64,000 nucleotides of DNA from CBDUQP01 sp965369385 (GTDB lineage Bacteria > Planctomycetota > Phycisphaerae > SM23-33): NCBI GenBank assembly GCA_965369385.1, contig CBDUQP010000001.1:1-64000 (forward strand), in the 5' to 3' direction. Shown here in pieces: positions 28,819 through 38,216 of the stretch (the first letter of the stretch is position 1; each line of letters opens with the position of its first letter). The notes below the pieces were generated by a model, which had not been told where the DNA came from, made no database searches, and worked only from the letters and a program-made list of their open reading frames with translations. Made by a program: the position numbers and the translations under genes.

Positions 28819-30777
28819 CTATATCCGAATCTTCGCATTATACACCAACCATTCCACACACACCACCGCCAGCACCACCATCACGAACCATGGCCAGAGC
28901 TCAACATTGCTGGCGACGACCGGGCTTTCCTGCAAAGTCACTTCCCTGCCGGAAAGCAGCATTTTGTCGGCCGGCGATATGTCACTCTCGTCCCTGTCAA
29001 GCAAGTTCACCGCAAAAGCTTCTTCGGGCCGATCATCAATGCCGGCACGATAAATTCCCACTCGAGACGTGTTGGCATACCGCACCGCTCCGCCATCACT
29101 GCGTATCTCATCGAACGCCCCGTCAGGCCGGCTGATCTTCACCTTGCTTCCGTCAGGCAGACCCTCGATGGAAAATGCCTGCAACACTTCCAGGTTCACT
29201 CGATCTCCCGCACCGGAATCCTGCAACAGGTAACTCAGCGAGTTGTAGCAGAACATCACGAAACCGGGCTCGAACGGCCAGTTGGTATCCATGGGATTAA
29301 ACGATGCGATAACAAACACACTGCCCGACCTTCGCACCACGGCCATTGCGGGCGTATCGTTGAACTCCGCAAGTATCTCCGCATCGCGAGGCAAATCCAT
29401 CTTCCGGCATTTTGCGGCAAACACGTTTGCCATGCCCACCGCCTGCAACACGGGATGGCGGTTTCGCCAATCGACGATCGCCTGGCTCTTGAGCTCGTCA
29501 CCCATCGTCACGCCTATGCCCGGTGGTGCAGCGCCGAAAACGATATACTTGCAACGCGGCAATGACGCCGGAACGTAGCCGTCAATAACCACCACATCGT
29601 ATGACGTCTCCACCTGTCCGCTGTCACCGCTCATGGCGTCGAACTCAGCCGGTGTCTTAACGTCGAGCAGTTTCACAGGGCATGCCTTCAACGCCAACTC
29701 CAGTGCTATATTGCCCGTGGTCACCAGCAGCACTCGCATCTTCTTGGCCGGCTGCAATACCGCCCAGGCCGCGTTGTCTGCCTTCAGGGCGTCGTCGCAG
29801 ACCGCCCTCACCTCAATAATGCCCTGGCCCTCGTGGGAGAGCGTGAAAGTTACCGACATGCTGCCGGCCTGGCTGTTCTTCCCTCGCTTGCCAGTCCGTG
29901 GTTTCAGCGTCAATTGCCTCACTGCCTTGGCCTTGCCATCGACGCTGAGCTGCACGTCGCAAGTTACCGACTTGTCGCCATAATTCGCAAGCTCCGCGAA
30001 AACGGACACTTCAGACGCCTTCTCGTAAGAACGCCGCGCCTGCATGGAGACCACCGCAACGTTATCGTTGCGATTGCCGATTCGATGGAAGATAAGCTCC
30101 CCCTCAGCAAGTGCTATCTCGTCAAGATCACTTATGCGACCATCGCTGAACAGCTCCAGCTTCGCCGGCGGGCGGCCTGTCTGGGCGGCAGTCGTGTTCG
30201 ATGTAGCTCCCGAAAACGCGGTGGCTACGACTATCGCTTCAGAAAGTGCACTCTTGCCGTCAGATTGCTCTATGGAGTCTATCGCCGCCAGGAGCCTGGC
30301 CTTGTCGGAAGTAAAATTGCATAAAACCTTCGCGCCATTATCAAAGGCAACGATCATCGCTTCATCACTATAATCACGAAGCCATTGTGTCTGGCTTCGT
30401 AGCGATTCAACCAGCACCCGGGACTGTAGCTTGGCGATGTCAAGACGAGTTTCGCCGTCTTCCATCGTGCTCATGCTGCACGAACGATCTATCAAAATCA
30501 CGTATCGCTTGGCCTGGCCGGCGTTCATACTAAGCACCGGCCGACCAAGGGCGACCAGTATCGCCGCCAATGCCAGCAACTGAAGTAGCAGCAGTATGCT
30601 CTTGCGGATTCGCTGCAACGGCGCGTTGACCCGCAAATCCTGCACCGCCCGCTTCCACAGGAACGTGCTGGATACCTCCATTTCCTTACGCTTGAGCTTG
30701 AGGAAATACAGCAGCACCAGCAGAGGCACTGCCACCCCGGCTGCTATCAACGCTGTTCTTGCTGCCATCCATCCCAT
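28819..30777 (-). CDS. BatA-like VWA-domain membrane protein
   Basis: 652 residues from the ATG at 30777 (GGAG about 9 bases upstream). The N-terminal BatA-type membrane part (two TMs with LLYFLKLKRKEMEVSSTFLW between them) is diagnostic. A VWA domain follows with an intact MIDAS start (LIDRSCSMST). C-terminal alpha/beta and beta domains and a final TM (ELWPWFVMVVLAVVCVEWLV) finish it. VWA-MIDAS proteins bind metal-dependent protein partners and work with MoxR AAA+ ATPases, often in envelope maturation or stress tolerance (family knowledge). It sits 49 bp after the DUF58 gene. Confidence 0.85.
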   Translation of the reverse strand: MGWMAARTALIAAGVAVPLLVLLYFLKLKRKEMEVSSTFLWKRAVQDLRVNAPLQRIRKSILLLLQLLALAAILVALGRPVLSMNAGQAKRYVILIDRSCSMSTMEDGETRLDIAKLQSRVLVESLRSQTQWLRDYSDEAMIVAFDNGAKVLCNFTSDKARLLAAIDSIEQSDGKSALSEAIVVATAFSGATSNTTAAQTGRPPAKLELFSDGRISDLDEIALAEGELIFHRIGNRNDNVAVVSMQARRSYEKASEVSVFAELANYGDKSVTCDVQLSVDGKAKAVRQLTLKPRTGKRGKNSQAGSMSVTFTLSHEGQGIIEVRAVCDDALKADNAAWAVLQPAKKMRVLLVTTGNIALELALKACPVKLLDVKTPAEFDAMSGDSGQVETSYDVVVIDGYVPASLPRCKYIVFGAAPPGIGVTMGDELKSQAIVDWRNRHPVLQAVGMANVFAAKCRKMDLPRDAEILAEFNDTPAMAVVRRSGSVFVIASFNPMDTNWPFEPGFVMFCYNSLSYLLQDSGAGDRVNLEVLQAFSIEGLPDGSKVKISRPDGAFDEIRSDGGAVRYANTSRVGIYRAGIDDRPEEAFAVNLLDRDESDISPADKMLLSGREVTLQESPVVASNVELWPWFVMVVLAVVCVEWLVYNAKIRI

Positions 30778-30826
30778 ATCAAACTCCAAATCCGCTTAAT
30801 GCTCTCATCGCAAGTCGCAATAAATG

Positions 30827-31738
30827 CTACTTGAGCAATCCCGTTCTTCGCAGGTAGGTGAGCACGAGCTTTTCCACTGAATCGCCCGAGTTAATCAATC
30901 CGTAAATCGCACCGCGCTTCTTGCAGAACTCCTTAATCTCATTGCAGTACGCGGTGAGCGCCTTGTTGTAGTAGTTCAACAACGCCCGACTCATTGTCAC
31001 TTCCGAAACATCCACGTCCTCAACGTCAACGAGCTTCACATCTCCGGTGAGCTCCGGCGATAGTTCCTGCGGGCTCAACAACTGAAACGCATACAAGTCG
31101 GAATTGCACCCGATAAGACGCCTCAATCCATCGTCAAAACCTTCCTTCAGCAGAAAGTCCGATATCACCACCACCACGCCGCGAGAATCATTGCCGCCCG
31201 CCAGTTCCCTGCAACTCCTGCTGAAATTCGATACGCCTTCGGCGCGAGTGCTTATCAACATTTCCGCCATCTGAGGCAGGTAGCGGCGGCCTCGCATGTT
31301 CGCAACGCGTCCGACAATACCGTCGGCGAACGCACTAATACTCACACGATTATTGTTCGCAAGCGAAACATACGCCAAAGCCGCCGCCATTTGCTTGGCG
31401 AATATCTCCTTCGACGGCTCGCCCAGAGACATCGACCCGCTAACGTCTATCGCTATGTGAACCGTCAAGTCCTGCTCTTCGAGGAACAGCTTCAGGAAGA
31501 ACTGCTCAAGGCGGCCGTAGATATTCCAATCCACCAGACGAAGATCGTCGCCGACCACATACGGGCGATGATCGGCAAACTCCACGCTCTGCCCGCGACG
31601 CTTGCTGCGGCGCTCGCCCTGCAACTTGCCCTGGAGAATCTTGCGGCTCATGACGTCCAGCGCATCCAAGCGTGTCATGAAGTCCGGACTAAGAAACTCC
31701 TTCAGCTTGCCGGCAGATGTTCTCGCGAGTGTGGTCAT
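30827..31738 (-). CDS. DUF58 domain protein
   Basis: 303 residues. The hallmark DUF58 segment is seen near residue 60 (RPYVVGDDLRLVDWNIYGR) and is followed by a VWA-like MIDAS (IAIDVSGSMSLGE). Its start ATG overlaps the MoxR stop (ATGA), so the two are translationally coupled, the normal arrangement for MoxR-DUF58 pairs. No signal or TM: cytosolic. It is believed to be an adaptor between MoxR and a substrate. Confidence 0.93.
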   Translation of the reverse strand: MTTLARTSAGKLKEFLSPDFMTRLDALDVMSRKILQGKLQGERRSKRRGQSVEFADHRPYVVGDDLRLVDWNIYGRLEQFFLKLFLEEQDLTVHIAIDVSGSMSLGEPSKEIFAKQMAAALAYVSLANNNRVSISAFADGIVGRVANMRGRRYLPQMAEMLISTRAEGVSNFSRSCRELAGGNDSRGVVVVISDFLLKEGFDDGLRRLIGCNSDLYAFQLLSPQELSPELTGDVKLVDVEDVDVSEVTMSRALLNYYNKALTAYCNEIKEFCKKRGAIYGLINSGDSVEKLVLTYLRRTGLLK

Positions 31739-32760
31739 GATGCCTCAACGGTTCTGTCGGTAATCTGCGAGGTCTTCTCGAGTATGTCACTCAGCACTTC
31801 ATCGTTCGATATGCCCTCGGCCTGCCCTTCGAAGTTCAGTATCACTCTGTGCCGCATAGCCGGCAGGTATGCCTTGGCGATGTCGTCATAGCTCACGTGA
31901 TACCGCTCATCCAGCATCGCCAGCACCTTCGCCGCCAGCACAATAGACTGCACCCCGCGAGGCGAGCCCCCGAACCGCAGATATCTGTTAGTGATATCCT
32001 GCGCAAATTCGCCGCCGGGATGTGTCGCCAGCACCAGGCGGATCGCGTAGTCCTGCACATGCGATGCAATTGCCACCTGCTGCACGAGCTGCTGAGCAGC
32101 GATAATCTGCTCGCCCGCGACAACTGCTTCGGCGGTCGGATTGTGCCCAGCCGTCGTGCGGTCCAGAATCTCCCGCAACTCGTCACGCCCGCTGTAGGGG
32201 ATAATCAACTTGAAGAAGAATCTGTCGAGCTGGGCTTCCGGCAGCGGGTACGTGCCTTCCTGTTCAATGGGGTTCTGCGTAGCCAGCACACAGAAAGGCT
32301 CGGACAACTTGTAAACCACGCCACCACTGGTCACCGAGTGTTCCTGCATCGCCTCAAGCATCGCCGATTGCGTCTTCGGCGTGGCACGGTTAATCTCGTC
32401 GGCAAGTATGATCTGACCGAATATGGGACCATGCTGAAACTCGAACTCGCGACGGCCGGTTTGCCGGTCTTCCATGACCACGTTGGTACCTATGATATCC
32501 GCAGGCATGAGGTCAGGCGTGAACTGTATGCGGCGAAACTTCAGCGACAGCGCCGAGCTGAGCGTGCGAACGAGAAGTGTCTTGCCCAAACCGGGCACCC
32601 CCTCCAGCAGCACGTTTCCACCGCAGAACAGGCAGACCAGTACATCCCTGACAATGTCATCGTGCCCAACTATCACCTTGCCGATCTCGGCGCGGAGCGA
32701 ATCAAACATCTGCCGGAACTCGCGGCATTGAGATTCCACGTTATGTGTTTCTTGTGACAT
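31735..32760 (-). CDS. MoxR-family AAA+ ATPase
   Basis: 341 residues. Walker A is GVPGLGKTLLVRT, Walker B is LADEINRATPKTQSAML, sensor 1 is ATQNPIEQEGTYPLPEAQ, and the arginine-finger region and AAA lid (RHRVILNFEGQAEG) follow. MoxR ATPases are chaperone-like and remodel VWA-containing partners, sometimes for metal or cofactor insertion. The ATG lies one base after the stop of the large VWA gene, with GGAGA in the end of that gene. Central gene of the array. Confidence 0.95.
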   Translation of the reverse strand: MSQETHNVESQCREFRQMFDSLRAEIGKVIVGHDDIVRDVLVCLFCGGNVLLEGVPGLGKTLLVRTLSSALSLKFRRIQFTPDLMPADIIGTNVVMEDRQTGRREFEFQHGPIFGQIILADEINRATPKTQSAMLEAMQEHSVTSGGVVYKLSEPFCVLATQNPIEQEGTYPLPEAQLDRFFFKLIIPYSGRDELREILDRTTAGHNPTAEAVVAGEQIIAAQQLVQQVAIASHVQDYAIRLVLATHPGGEFAQDITNRYLRFGGSPRGVQSIVLAAKVLAMLDERYHVSYDDIAKAYLPAMRHRVILNFEGQAEGISNDEVLSDILEKTSQITDRTVEAS

Positions 32761-32761
32761 G

Positions 32762-35761
32762 CTATTTATCTCCTGTATTGCCCTTGGGGCCCTTCAGCCG
32801 CCCTGCCGACTTGCGCTTTGTCCGCAGGAGTTGCTGCAAATAAGGGGCTTCGTTCTGGCTGTTCTTGTCTTCTTTTTCTTTTTGCGGCGATGTTTTCGGT
32901 GGGGTCTGTTTGGCAGTTCGCGTCACGTCGACAGTCTCAAGCTCATCCTGCTCGGTGCCGTCGGGCGTTTCAAAACGCGCTGCCCCTTGGGCGTCCATGG
33001 TATCTCTGACCGCACTTCGGCGCCTCTGCAATGCACTGAGTGTGCTGTCGGCCTGAACTGCTCGGCGGCGGAAACTGAGCAAGCCCGCGACGCCCCGGTA
33101 CATGGCGCGAATATCTATTGAAACCCGTCTGATGGCTACGTCCAGCAGGAACAGGACTATCCACACGATAATCAGCGGCATGGTGATTTCGCGAGAATCC
33201 TCAAACACGCCAAGTTTCTCGCGCGAGAACAAGTCCGCCTGCTCCGGATCGCCGGTCAATACACGTCCGCCGGTCATTCTCGCTACCTGCGAAAGCAATG
33301 CGGCGTTGTCTGTCAGATCGCGAAACTCGGCTGCGTATGGAATGGTTACCGCGCACAGGGCCGACTTTGTCTTGCTGCCCGCCCCGAGCTTTCTGTACTT
33401 GACGTTCAGCAAATAGCTGCCCGGTGCCCGGGTTCTGAAGGCTGCACGATACGCGCCTGGTCCCACCTGCGAGATGCCCAGCTTCCGCGTTGCCATATTC
33501 GGGCCCGTGACCTCGGCTGAGATGGCTGCGAACTGGACGAACTTCCCTTCTGCATCAACGGCTTCGACACCGACATCAACACTTCCGCCGTGGATATCGG
33601 TGAATATCTCGCAATCACGCGAACCGGTGGACCTGCTAGTCCACTGCACCACCTGCTCCCAGAACCCACTAAAGCCACCCCACCCGACCCATTGCTCGGC
33701 CCACCTGCCATCGGCGGTGCTCATAAATGCCACGCTGCGTCCCAGACCGGCCTGGCAGGTAGCCATTATCGGATCGTTATCGGGCCCACGTAACACCACG
33801 TTTGCGAAACCCCCCTTGTCGCCGGTGAGCATGTATCCATCGAGTCTCGGAAGGGAAGTTATGCCCTTGATTATTTCACTACCGCCTGAAACGATCGTCG
33901 GCGTGAATGTCTTCTCAACTATCAGCGACCGCCGCACGACACGCGCTTCTTTCACGAATATCTGCGGAAGGCTGGCCGCATTCTTCACATTGTAGAACCT
34001 GCCGCCGGTTGCCCTGGCGATTTTCTTCAGGCTGAAAACATCATTAGGCGAATGTGGGAACACAGCCACGCCCGTGCAGGTAATGCCCGCCGACTTGAAC
34101 TTCTTCAGCAACGCAGGGCTCGGCGGGCTGGGGTCGCCATCGCTTATGATAATCATATGCTTCTGGACCGCGCCGCATGTCTGTAACTTCTTCAGGACTG
34201 TCGTCATCGGTGCGGCAAAGTCCGGCATGTCGCCCATGTTCATGGTGTTGATGGCATTGTTGACAGCCTTCTTGTCGCCCGCTTCCGAAAGCGGATGCAC
34301 CCACGTTCCGCCATCCGGACCGCCGTAAAACGCAGCCACTCCAACCAGATCTTTACGACTCAGTGCATTGACAGCCGCCTTGGCAACCTGCCTGCCCCAA
34401 TAATTGCCCCGGGGCATCTCGCAAGCGTGCATCAGCAGCACCAATGCCCCTTTGGGCATCTCCTTCTTGTGAGGAGGATCCATATCAACCGGCAGTATCC
34501 GCGCAGTGGGCGAACCAATCCATCCGCCCGCACCGTAGGAATTCGGGCCACCGATCATCAACAATCCGCCCGCTGTATCCTCCACGTACTTGCACAACAA
34601 TTCCTGCTGGGCATAAGTGAACGATCCACTGTCGGCGTCGATCAACACCACTGCGTCAACACCCATCATGGCAGCGAGATTATCGGGAAACTCGCCATAC
34701 GTCTTCTGCCTCACCTGCATGCCCGCCTCGGAAAGAACATGCGTAAATTCTTCCGATGCCTTATTGTCGCCCACTATCAGGACATGCCCCTTTCCCGAAA
34801 CCATCGTTATGGCTGCGGCCCGGTTGTTGCGGGATATCCCATCAGCGGCCGAATCGTCACAAATGAAGTGTGCCTCGTACTCGTACACTCCACGCGAACC
34901 AGCCGGCAGGACGACAGTCTTCACGTTAGTGCCCGGCTTGAGCGTTACCTTCATACCAAGGCCGGCTTCATCGTCCGGCGACAGATCAACAGGCCGCCCG
35001 TTCAGCATAAGCTGCAACTGCCCTGTCGCATGTGAGGTGCTGTTCAACACGAAACGAAGCGGGATGCTCTGTCCGTTGAGCGCCTGCGACGGCGCCGCCA
35101 GGCGAGTGAAAACCACCTCCCGTTTGTGATCGTACCGGAGCGGCAGAACATCTATCGGGATTCCATTGGACGCCGCAATACGCGCCACAGCCGTCAGGTC
35201 GCCATCGGTCTCGTTACCGTCGCTTATCAGCAGCAGGCGGGTGGCAGTGTCCGGAGGCGCTATCGCCATCGCCATCTGCACGCCATCAGCAAGCCGGCTC
35301 TGATGCCCCAGAGCGGATATGCTGCGTCTGCGGAACTCAGGGTTCGGGCTGGGCAGTTTGGATATCTCCACATGCTCGGCTACATCAACAATTGCCAGCC
35401 GATCATTCGGGCGTTTGCCCTCAACAGCCTTCGCAAGGAAATCCACACCATAACTTTCCAACGTTGCAGGCGCACCATTCTTTGTCTTCGCTCCGGTGCC
35501 GACTGCAATGCCCGATACCGAAAGGCTGCGATCTACCACCGCGACAACTGTAACATCCTCACTTCGCTGCCCGATCATTGGCCTGGCAAGCAGAACCGCC
35601 AGCAACACTATTACCGCCACGCGCATAACTATCGCCATCATCCGACGAACAATGCCGATTCCCTTCTGGCAGCGCAGAGCGATCACAACTGCCGGCACCG
35701 ACAGTAAGCCCGTCAGCAGCCACCATGGCTGACCAAAATAGAGACTACTCGCTGCGATCAT
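32762..35761 (-). CDS. Large double-VWA / GATase-like transmembrane protein
   Basis: 999 residues from the ATG at 35761, which makes an ATGA overlap with the upstream stop (an ATG at 35770 is the alternative). Two TMs near the N-terminus (residues ~10-60) precede a VWA domain with MIDAS DRSLS and the phrase LLLISDGNETDGDL. Next comes a GATase1-like domain (HVLIVGDNKASEEF, LLMIGGPNSYGAGG), then a second VWA-like domain whose MIDAS is degenerate (LLMHACEM in place of DxSxS) but which keeps IIISDGDPSPPS. A late TM and a charged tail rich in Lys/Gln/Pro follow. The domain order matches VWA proteins seen beside MoxR in planctomycetes. Probably periplasmic platform of the system. Confidence 0.8.
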   Translation of the reverse strand: MIAASSLYFGQPWWLLTGLLSVPAVVIALRCQKGIGIVRRMMAIVMRVAVIVLLAVLLARPMIGQRSEDVTVVAVVDRSLSVSGIAVGTGAKTKNGAPATLESYGVDFLAKAVEGKRPNDRLAIVDVAEHVEISKLPSPNPEFRRRSISALGHQSRLADGVQMAMAIAPPDTATRLLLISDGNETDGDLTAVARIAASNGIPIDVLPLRYDHKREVVFTRLAAPSQALNGQSIPLRFVLNSTSHATGQLQLMLNGRPVDLSPDDEAGLGMKVTLKPGTNVKTVVLPAGSRGVYEYEAHFICDDSAADGISRNNRAAAITMVSGKGHVLIVGDNKASEEFTHVLSEAGMQVRQKTYGEFPDNLAAMMGVDAVVLIDADSGSFTYAQQELLCKYVEDTAGGLLMIGGPNSYGAGGWIGSPTARILPVDMDPPHKKEMPKGALVLLMHACEMPRGNYWGRQVAKAAVNALSRKDLVGVAAFYGGPDGGTWVHPLSEAGDKKAVNNAINTMNMGDMPDFAAPMTTVLKKLQTCGAVQKHMIIISDGDPSPPSPALLKKFKSAGITCTGVAVFPHSPNDVFSLKKIARATGGRFYNVKNAASLPQIFVKEARVVRRSLIVEKTFTPTIVSGGSEIIKGITSLPRLDGYMLTGDKGGFANVVLRGPDNDPIMATCQAGLGRSVAFMSTADGRWAEQWVGWGGFSGFWEQVVQWTSRSTGSRDCEIFTDIHGGSVDVGVEAVDAEGKFVQFAAISAEVTGPNMATRKLGISQVGPGAYRAAFRTRAPGSYLLNVKYRKLGAGSKTKSALCAVTIPYAAEFRDLTDNAALLSQVARMTGGRVLTGDPEQADLFSREKLGVFEDSREITMPLIIVWIVLFLLDVAIRRVSIDIRAMYRGVAGLLSFRRRAVQADSTLSALQRRRSAVRDTMDAQGAARFETPDGTEQDELETVDVTRTAKQTPPKTSPQKEKEDKNSQNEAPYLQQLLRTKRKSAGRLKGPKGNTGDK

Positions 35762-38175
35762 GGTTTCCATACCTGCACGCGGTTATTGCCTGAATCCACA
35801 ACAAACACCCTGTCCTCTTCATCCACCGATACGCCCCACGGCGATACCAGCTGGCCCTTCTCGCGGCCGCTCTTGCCGAAAGTGCCCAGAGATTCACCTT
35901 GCGGGTTGAACATCTGGACCCGGTCATTGCCATACTCGCAGACCACAAGAGTGCCATCGTCCATCACATCCACATCATAAGGATACCTCAGTTGCCCATC
36001 GCCTCGCCCGAGCGAACCGATATACCTGATCAACTTGCCGCCCAATTCGTAGACAGCTATGCGATGATTGCACGCGTCGGCCACGTAGAGGCGCTTTCGC
36101 TGCTGGTCTATGCACATGCCCGACGGCCTGGATAGCTCGCCATCACCTTCGCCGAATCGGCCGAAAGTATACATGAACTCGCCTTCCATCGAAAACACAG
36201 TCACACGATCATTTCCGCCGTACTCACTGACAAACACCCTGCCGTCCTGGCTGAAGACGACGTCGGTGGGATAGATGAACTCCCCATCGCCCCTGCCCAT
36301 CCGGCCGAACTGCCGCACATACTTGCCATCAAGCGTGAACACAGCCACACGATGATAGTGGGTGTCGGCGATATACAGATATCCGTCGGGCCCGCACGCA
36401 ATGCCAACGGGCTTGCCCGCACGCGTCATCGGCATGGTAAACATCTTCAGCGGTTTGCCCTTGCGCGTGAACTTCCGAACAAATCCCGCCTTGTCTATCA
36501 CGAACACAGAATCGTCAGAGCCGACCGATATCGCCCGCGGATACATGAACTCCGCCCTGCCGCGTCCCGTACCGCCGAATATGTATTGCACTTCCGCATT
36601 GTCGCCGGTTCGCGGTTTGTCGCATCCTGCGGGACAGAGCATCAGCAGGCAAAGCACAATCGCAGCCGCGCCAACCAACCGCCTTCGCAGCAGCTTGAAT
36701 ACCCCTATCAGCCCCACGCACAAAATCGCGTATGTGCCAAGCAGCACCAGGCACGATGCGATGACGTGCTGATCGCGTGCGTAGTGCATCTGATTCAAAA
36801 GCCGCTGGGCGAAGCTGGCGACACCTGCCGGCAGCAACACCATGCTCGCTGACAGCTCCGTCATGCCAAGCATCATCACCACCAGCACCGCACCCACAAA
36901 CGCCGGCCAAGCCAGCGGAAAGCGAACACGCCAGAACGTACGCCACACACCTGCACCGTCCAGCATTGCCATTTCGCCAAGCCGCGCGATGCGCCAATCC
37001 CACGTGAGCTTCAGCAACACCAGCGCCACCCCCGCAAAACGAGCCGCCTGCCCCAATGATACCACGCACCAATGCTGACCTACGCTGCTGGAAAGCCCCA
37101 CTGCCCCGAGCAATCGCAGCAACCCCACCGCCACAAGTGAACCCGGAAGGAACATCGCGACGAACAGGCTGATGTGCATTATCGCAGACACGGCCGCACC
37201 AATGCGTCCGAACCCGCCAGCCGCCATCGCGCCGCCAGCCATCAAGATCGCACCAAACGCCGCCAAGGCAGACGTGGCCAGCGACATGATCAAATCATCC
37301 GAATGCAGCGTGAGGAACTGCTTGATGGGAGAGAGGCTGCTCAGATTCGCCACAAGCAGGCCTACAGGCAATATCAGCGATATCAGCACCAACAGACATA
37401 TGATTCCACACCGCCAAATCCCCGCTCTGTGCTGCGGAGTTCCCGCTGATTGCTCAGACGACCATCCACCGCTTCTGCGCCACAGCCCCACGCCCACGAC
37501 AAGCCCCGCGCACGCCAGCGGCCAGGCGGCCCGCACAACCGCACCTTCACTGCCCGTCAGTTCATACAGTACCGCCAATTGCGTTCCCACGGTCTTGACG
37601 CCTGCCAGGTGGAACGCGCCGAACTCGCACAGGCACAGCGAGAAACACACCGCAAACGCCAGCGATATAGGCCGCGCCAGCAGCGGAAGGGTGATGCGCG
37701 TAAACCTGCGGACCCTGCCTGCATCAAGACACGCCCGGTCGCTCACCGTGCCCGCTGCCCGCCAGCCCTGTGCTATCACCAGCGCCGCAAGCGGCCAATA
37801 CCACATGACCAGTGTTCCGCATGAAGTGATCGCGGCCGTGAGTTGAGCGCGCGACATATCCGCAGCCAGCCAGCCGCCCAGTGATCCCGTAGGATCAAGC
37901 AGCAGTGACCATGCGTAGTACAGCAAGTAACGCGGCATGAGCAGTGCCAGCAGCATCAGCGTCATCAGCAGCGTTCTGCCGCCGGTGAGCCTGGCCAGGA
38001 CCATGCCGGGAACAATGCCCAGCAGAACCCCAACTGCCGCAGTTAGCGCAGCCAGCATCGCCGAGTGCCAGAACATCCCCAGCACATCTCCGCCCACATC
38101 CGGGCCGGCAGCATCCAGCGGCGCTAAACATATCGCGACCAGCGGGCCGAGAACAATCGCCACACACGCACACAT
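35758..38175 (-). CDS. Fe3+-type ABC permease fused to an NHL six-bladed propeller
   Basis: 805 residues. Residues 1-498 are a two-unit binding-protein-dependent permease of the FbpB/ThiP type with about 12 TMs; the cytoplasmic EAA-like loops are ACLDAGRVRRFTRITLP and AMLDGAGVWRTFWRVRFP. Residues 500-518 (VGAAAIVLCLLMLCPAGC) look like a lipoprotein signal with Cys518. From ~528 to the end there are about six NHL repeats of ~45 residues (for example DGYLYIADTHYHRVAVFTLD, then RVFVSEYGGNDRVTVF). A TTG codon at 36678, after GAAGG, could restart translation exactly at the lipoprotein signal. No stop separates the halves. The N-terminus may begin a little earlier, since the frame stays open to the upstream gene. 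No matching transporter ATPase is nearby. Confidence 0.85.
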   Translation of the reverse strand: MCACVAIVLGPLVAICLAPLDAAGPDVGGDVLGMFWHSAMLAALTAAVGVLLGIVPGMVLARLTGGRTLLMTLMLLALLMPRYLLYYAWSLLLDPTGSLGGWLAADMSRAQLTAAITSCGTLVMWYWPLAALVIAQGWRAAGTVSDRACLDAGRVRRFTRITLPLLARPISLAFAVCFSLCLCEFGAFHLAGVKTVGTQLAVLYELTGSEGAVVRAAWPLACAGLVVGVGLWRRSGGWSSEQSAGTPQHRAGIWRCGIICLLVLISLILPVGLLVANLSSLSPIKQFLTLHSDDLIMSLATSALAAFGAILMAGGAMAAGGFGRIGAAVSAIMHISLFVAMFLPGSLVAVGLLRLLGAVGLSSSVGQHWCVVSLGQAARFAGVALVLLKLTWDWRIARLGEMAMLDGAGVWRTFWRVRFPLAWPAFVGAVLVVMMLGMTELSASMVLLPAGVASFAQRLLNQMHYARDQHVIASCLVLLGTYAILCVGLIGVFKLLRRRLVGAAAIVLCLLMLCPAGCDKPRTGDNAEVQYIFGGTGRGRAEFMYPRAISVGSDDSVFVIDKAGFVRKFTRKGKPLKMFTMPMTRAGKPVGIACGPDGYLYIADTHYHRVAVFTLDGKYVRQFGRMGRGDGEFIYPTDVVFSQDGRVFVSEYGGNDRVTVFSMEGEFMYTFGRFGEGDGELSRPSGMCIDQQRKRLYVADACNHRIAVYELGGKLIRYIGSLGRGDGQLRYPYDVDVMDDGTLVVCEYGNDRVQMFNPQGESLGTFGKSGREKGQLVSPWGVSVDEEDRVFVVDSGNNRVQVWKP

Positions 38176-38216
38176 GCCTGCTATCGCCAGAATCGCCGAG
38201 ATTGTGCCTCGTTGGG

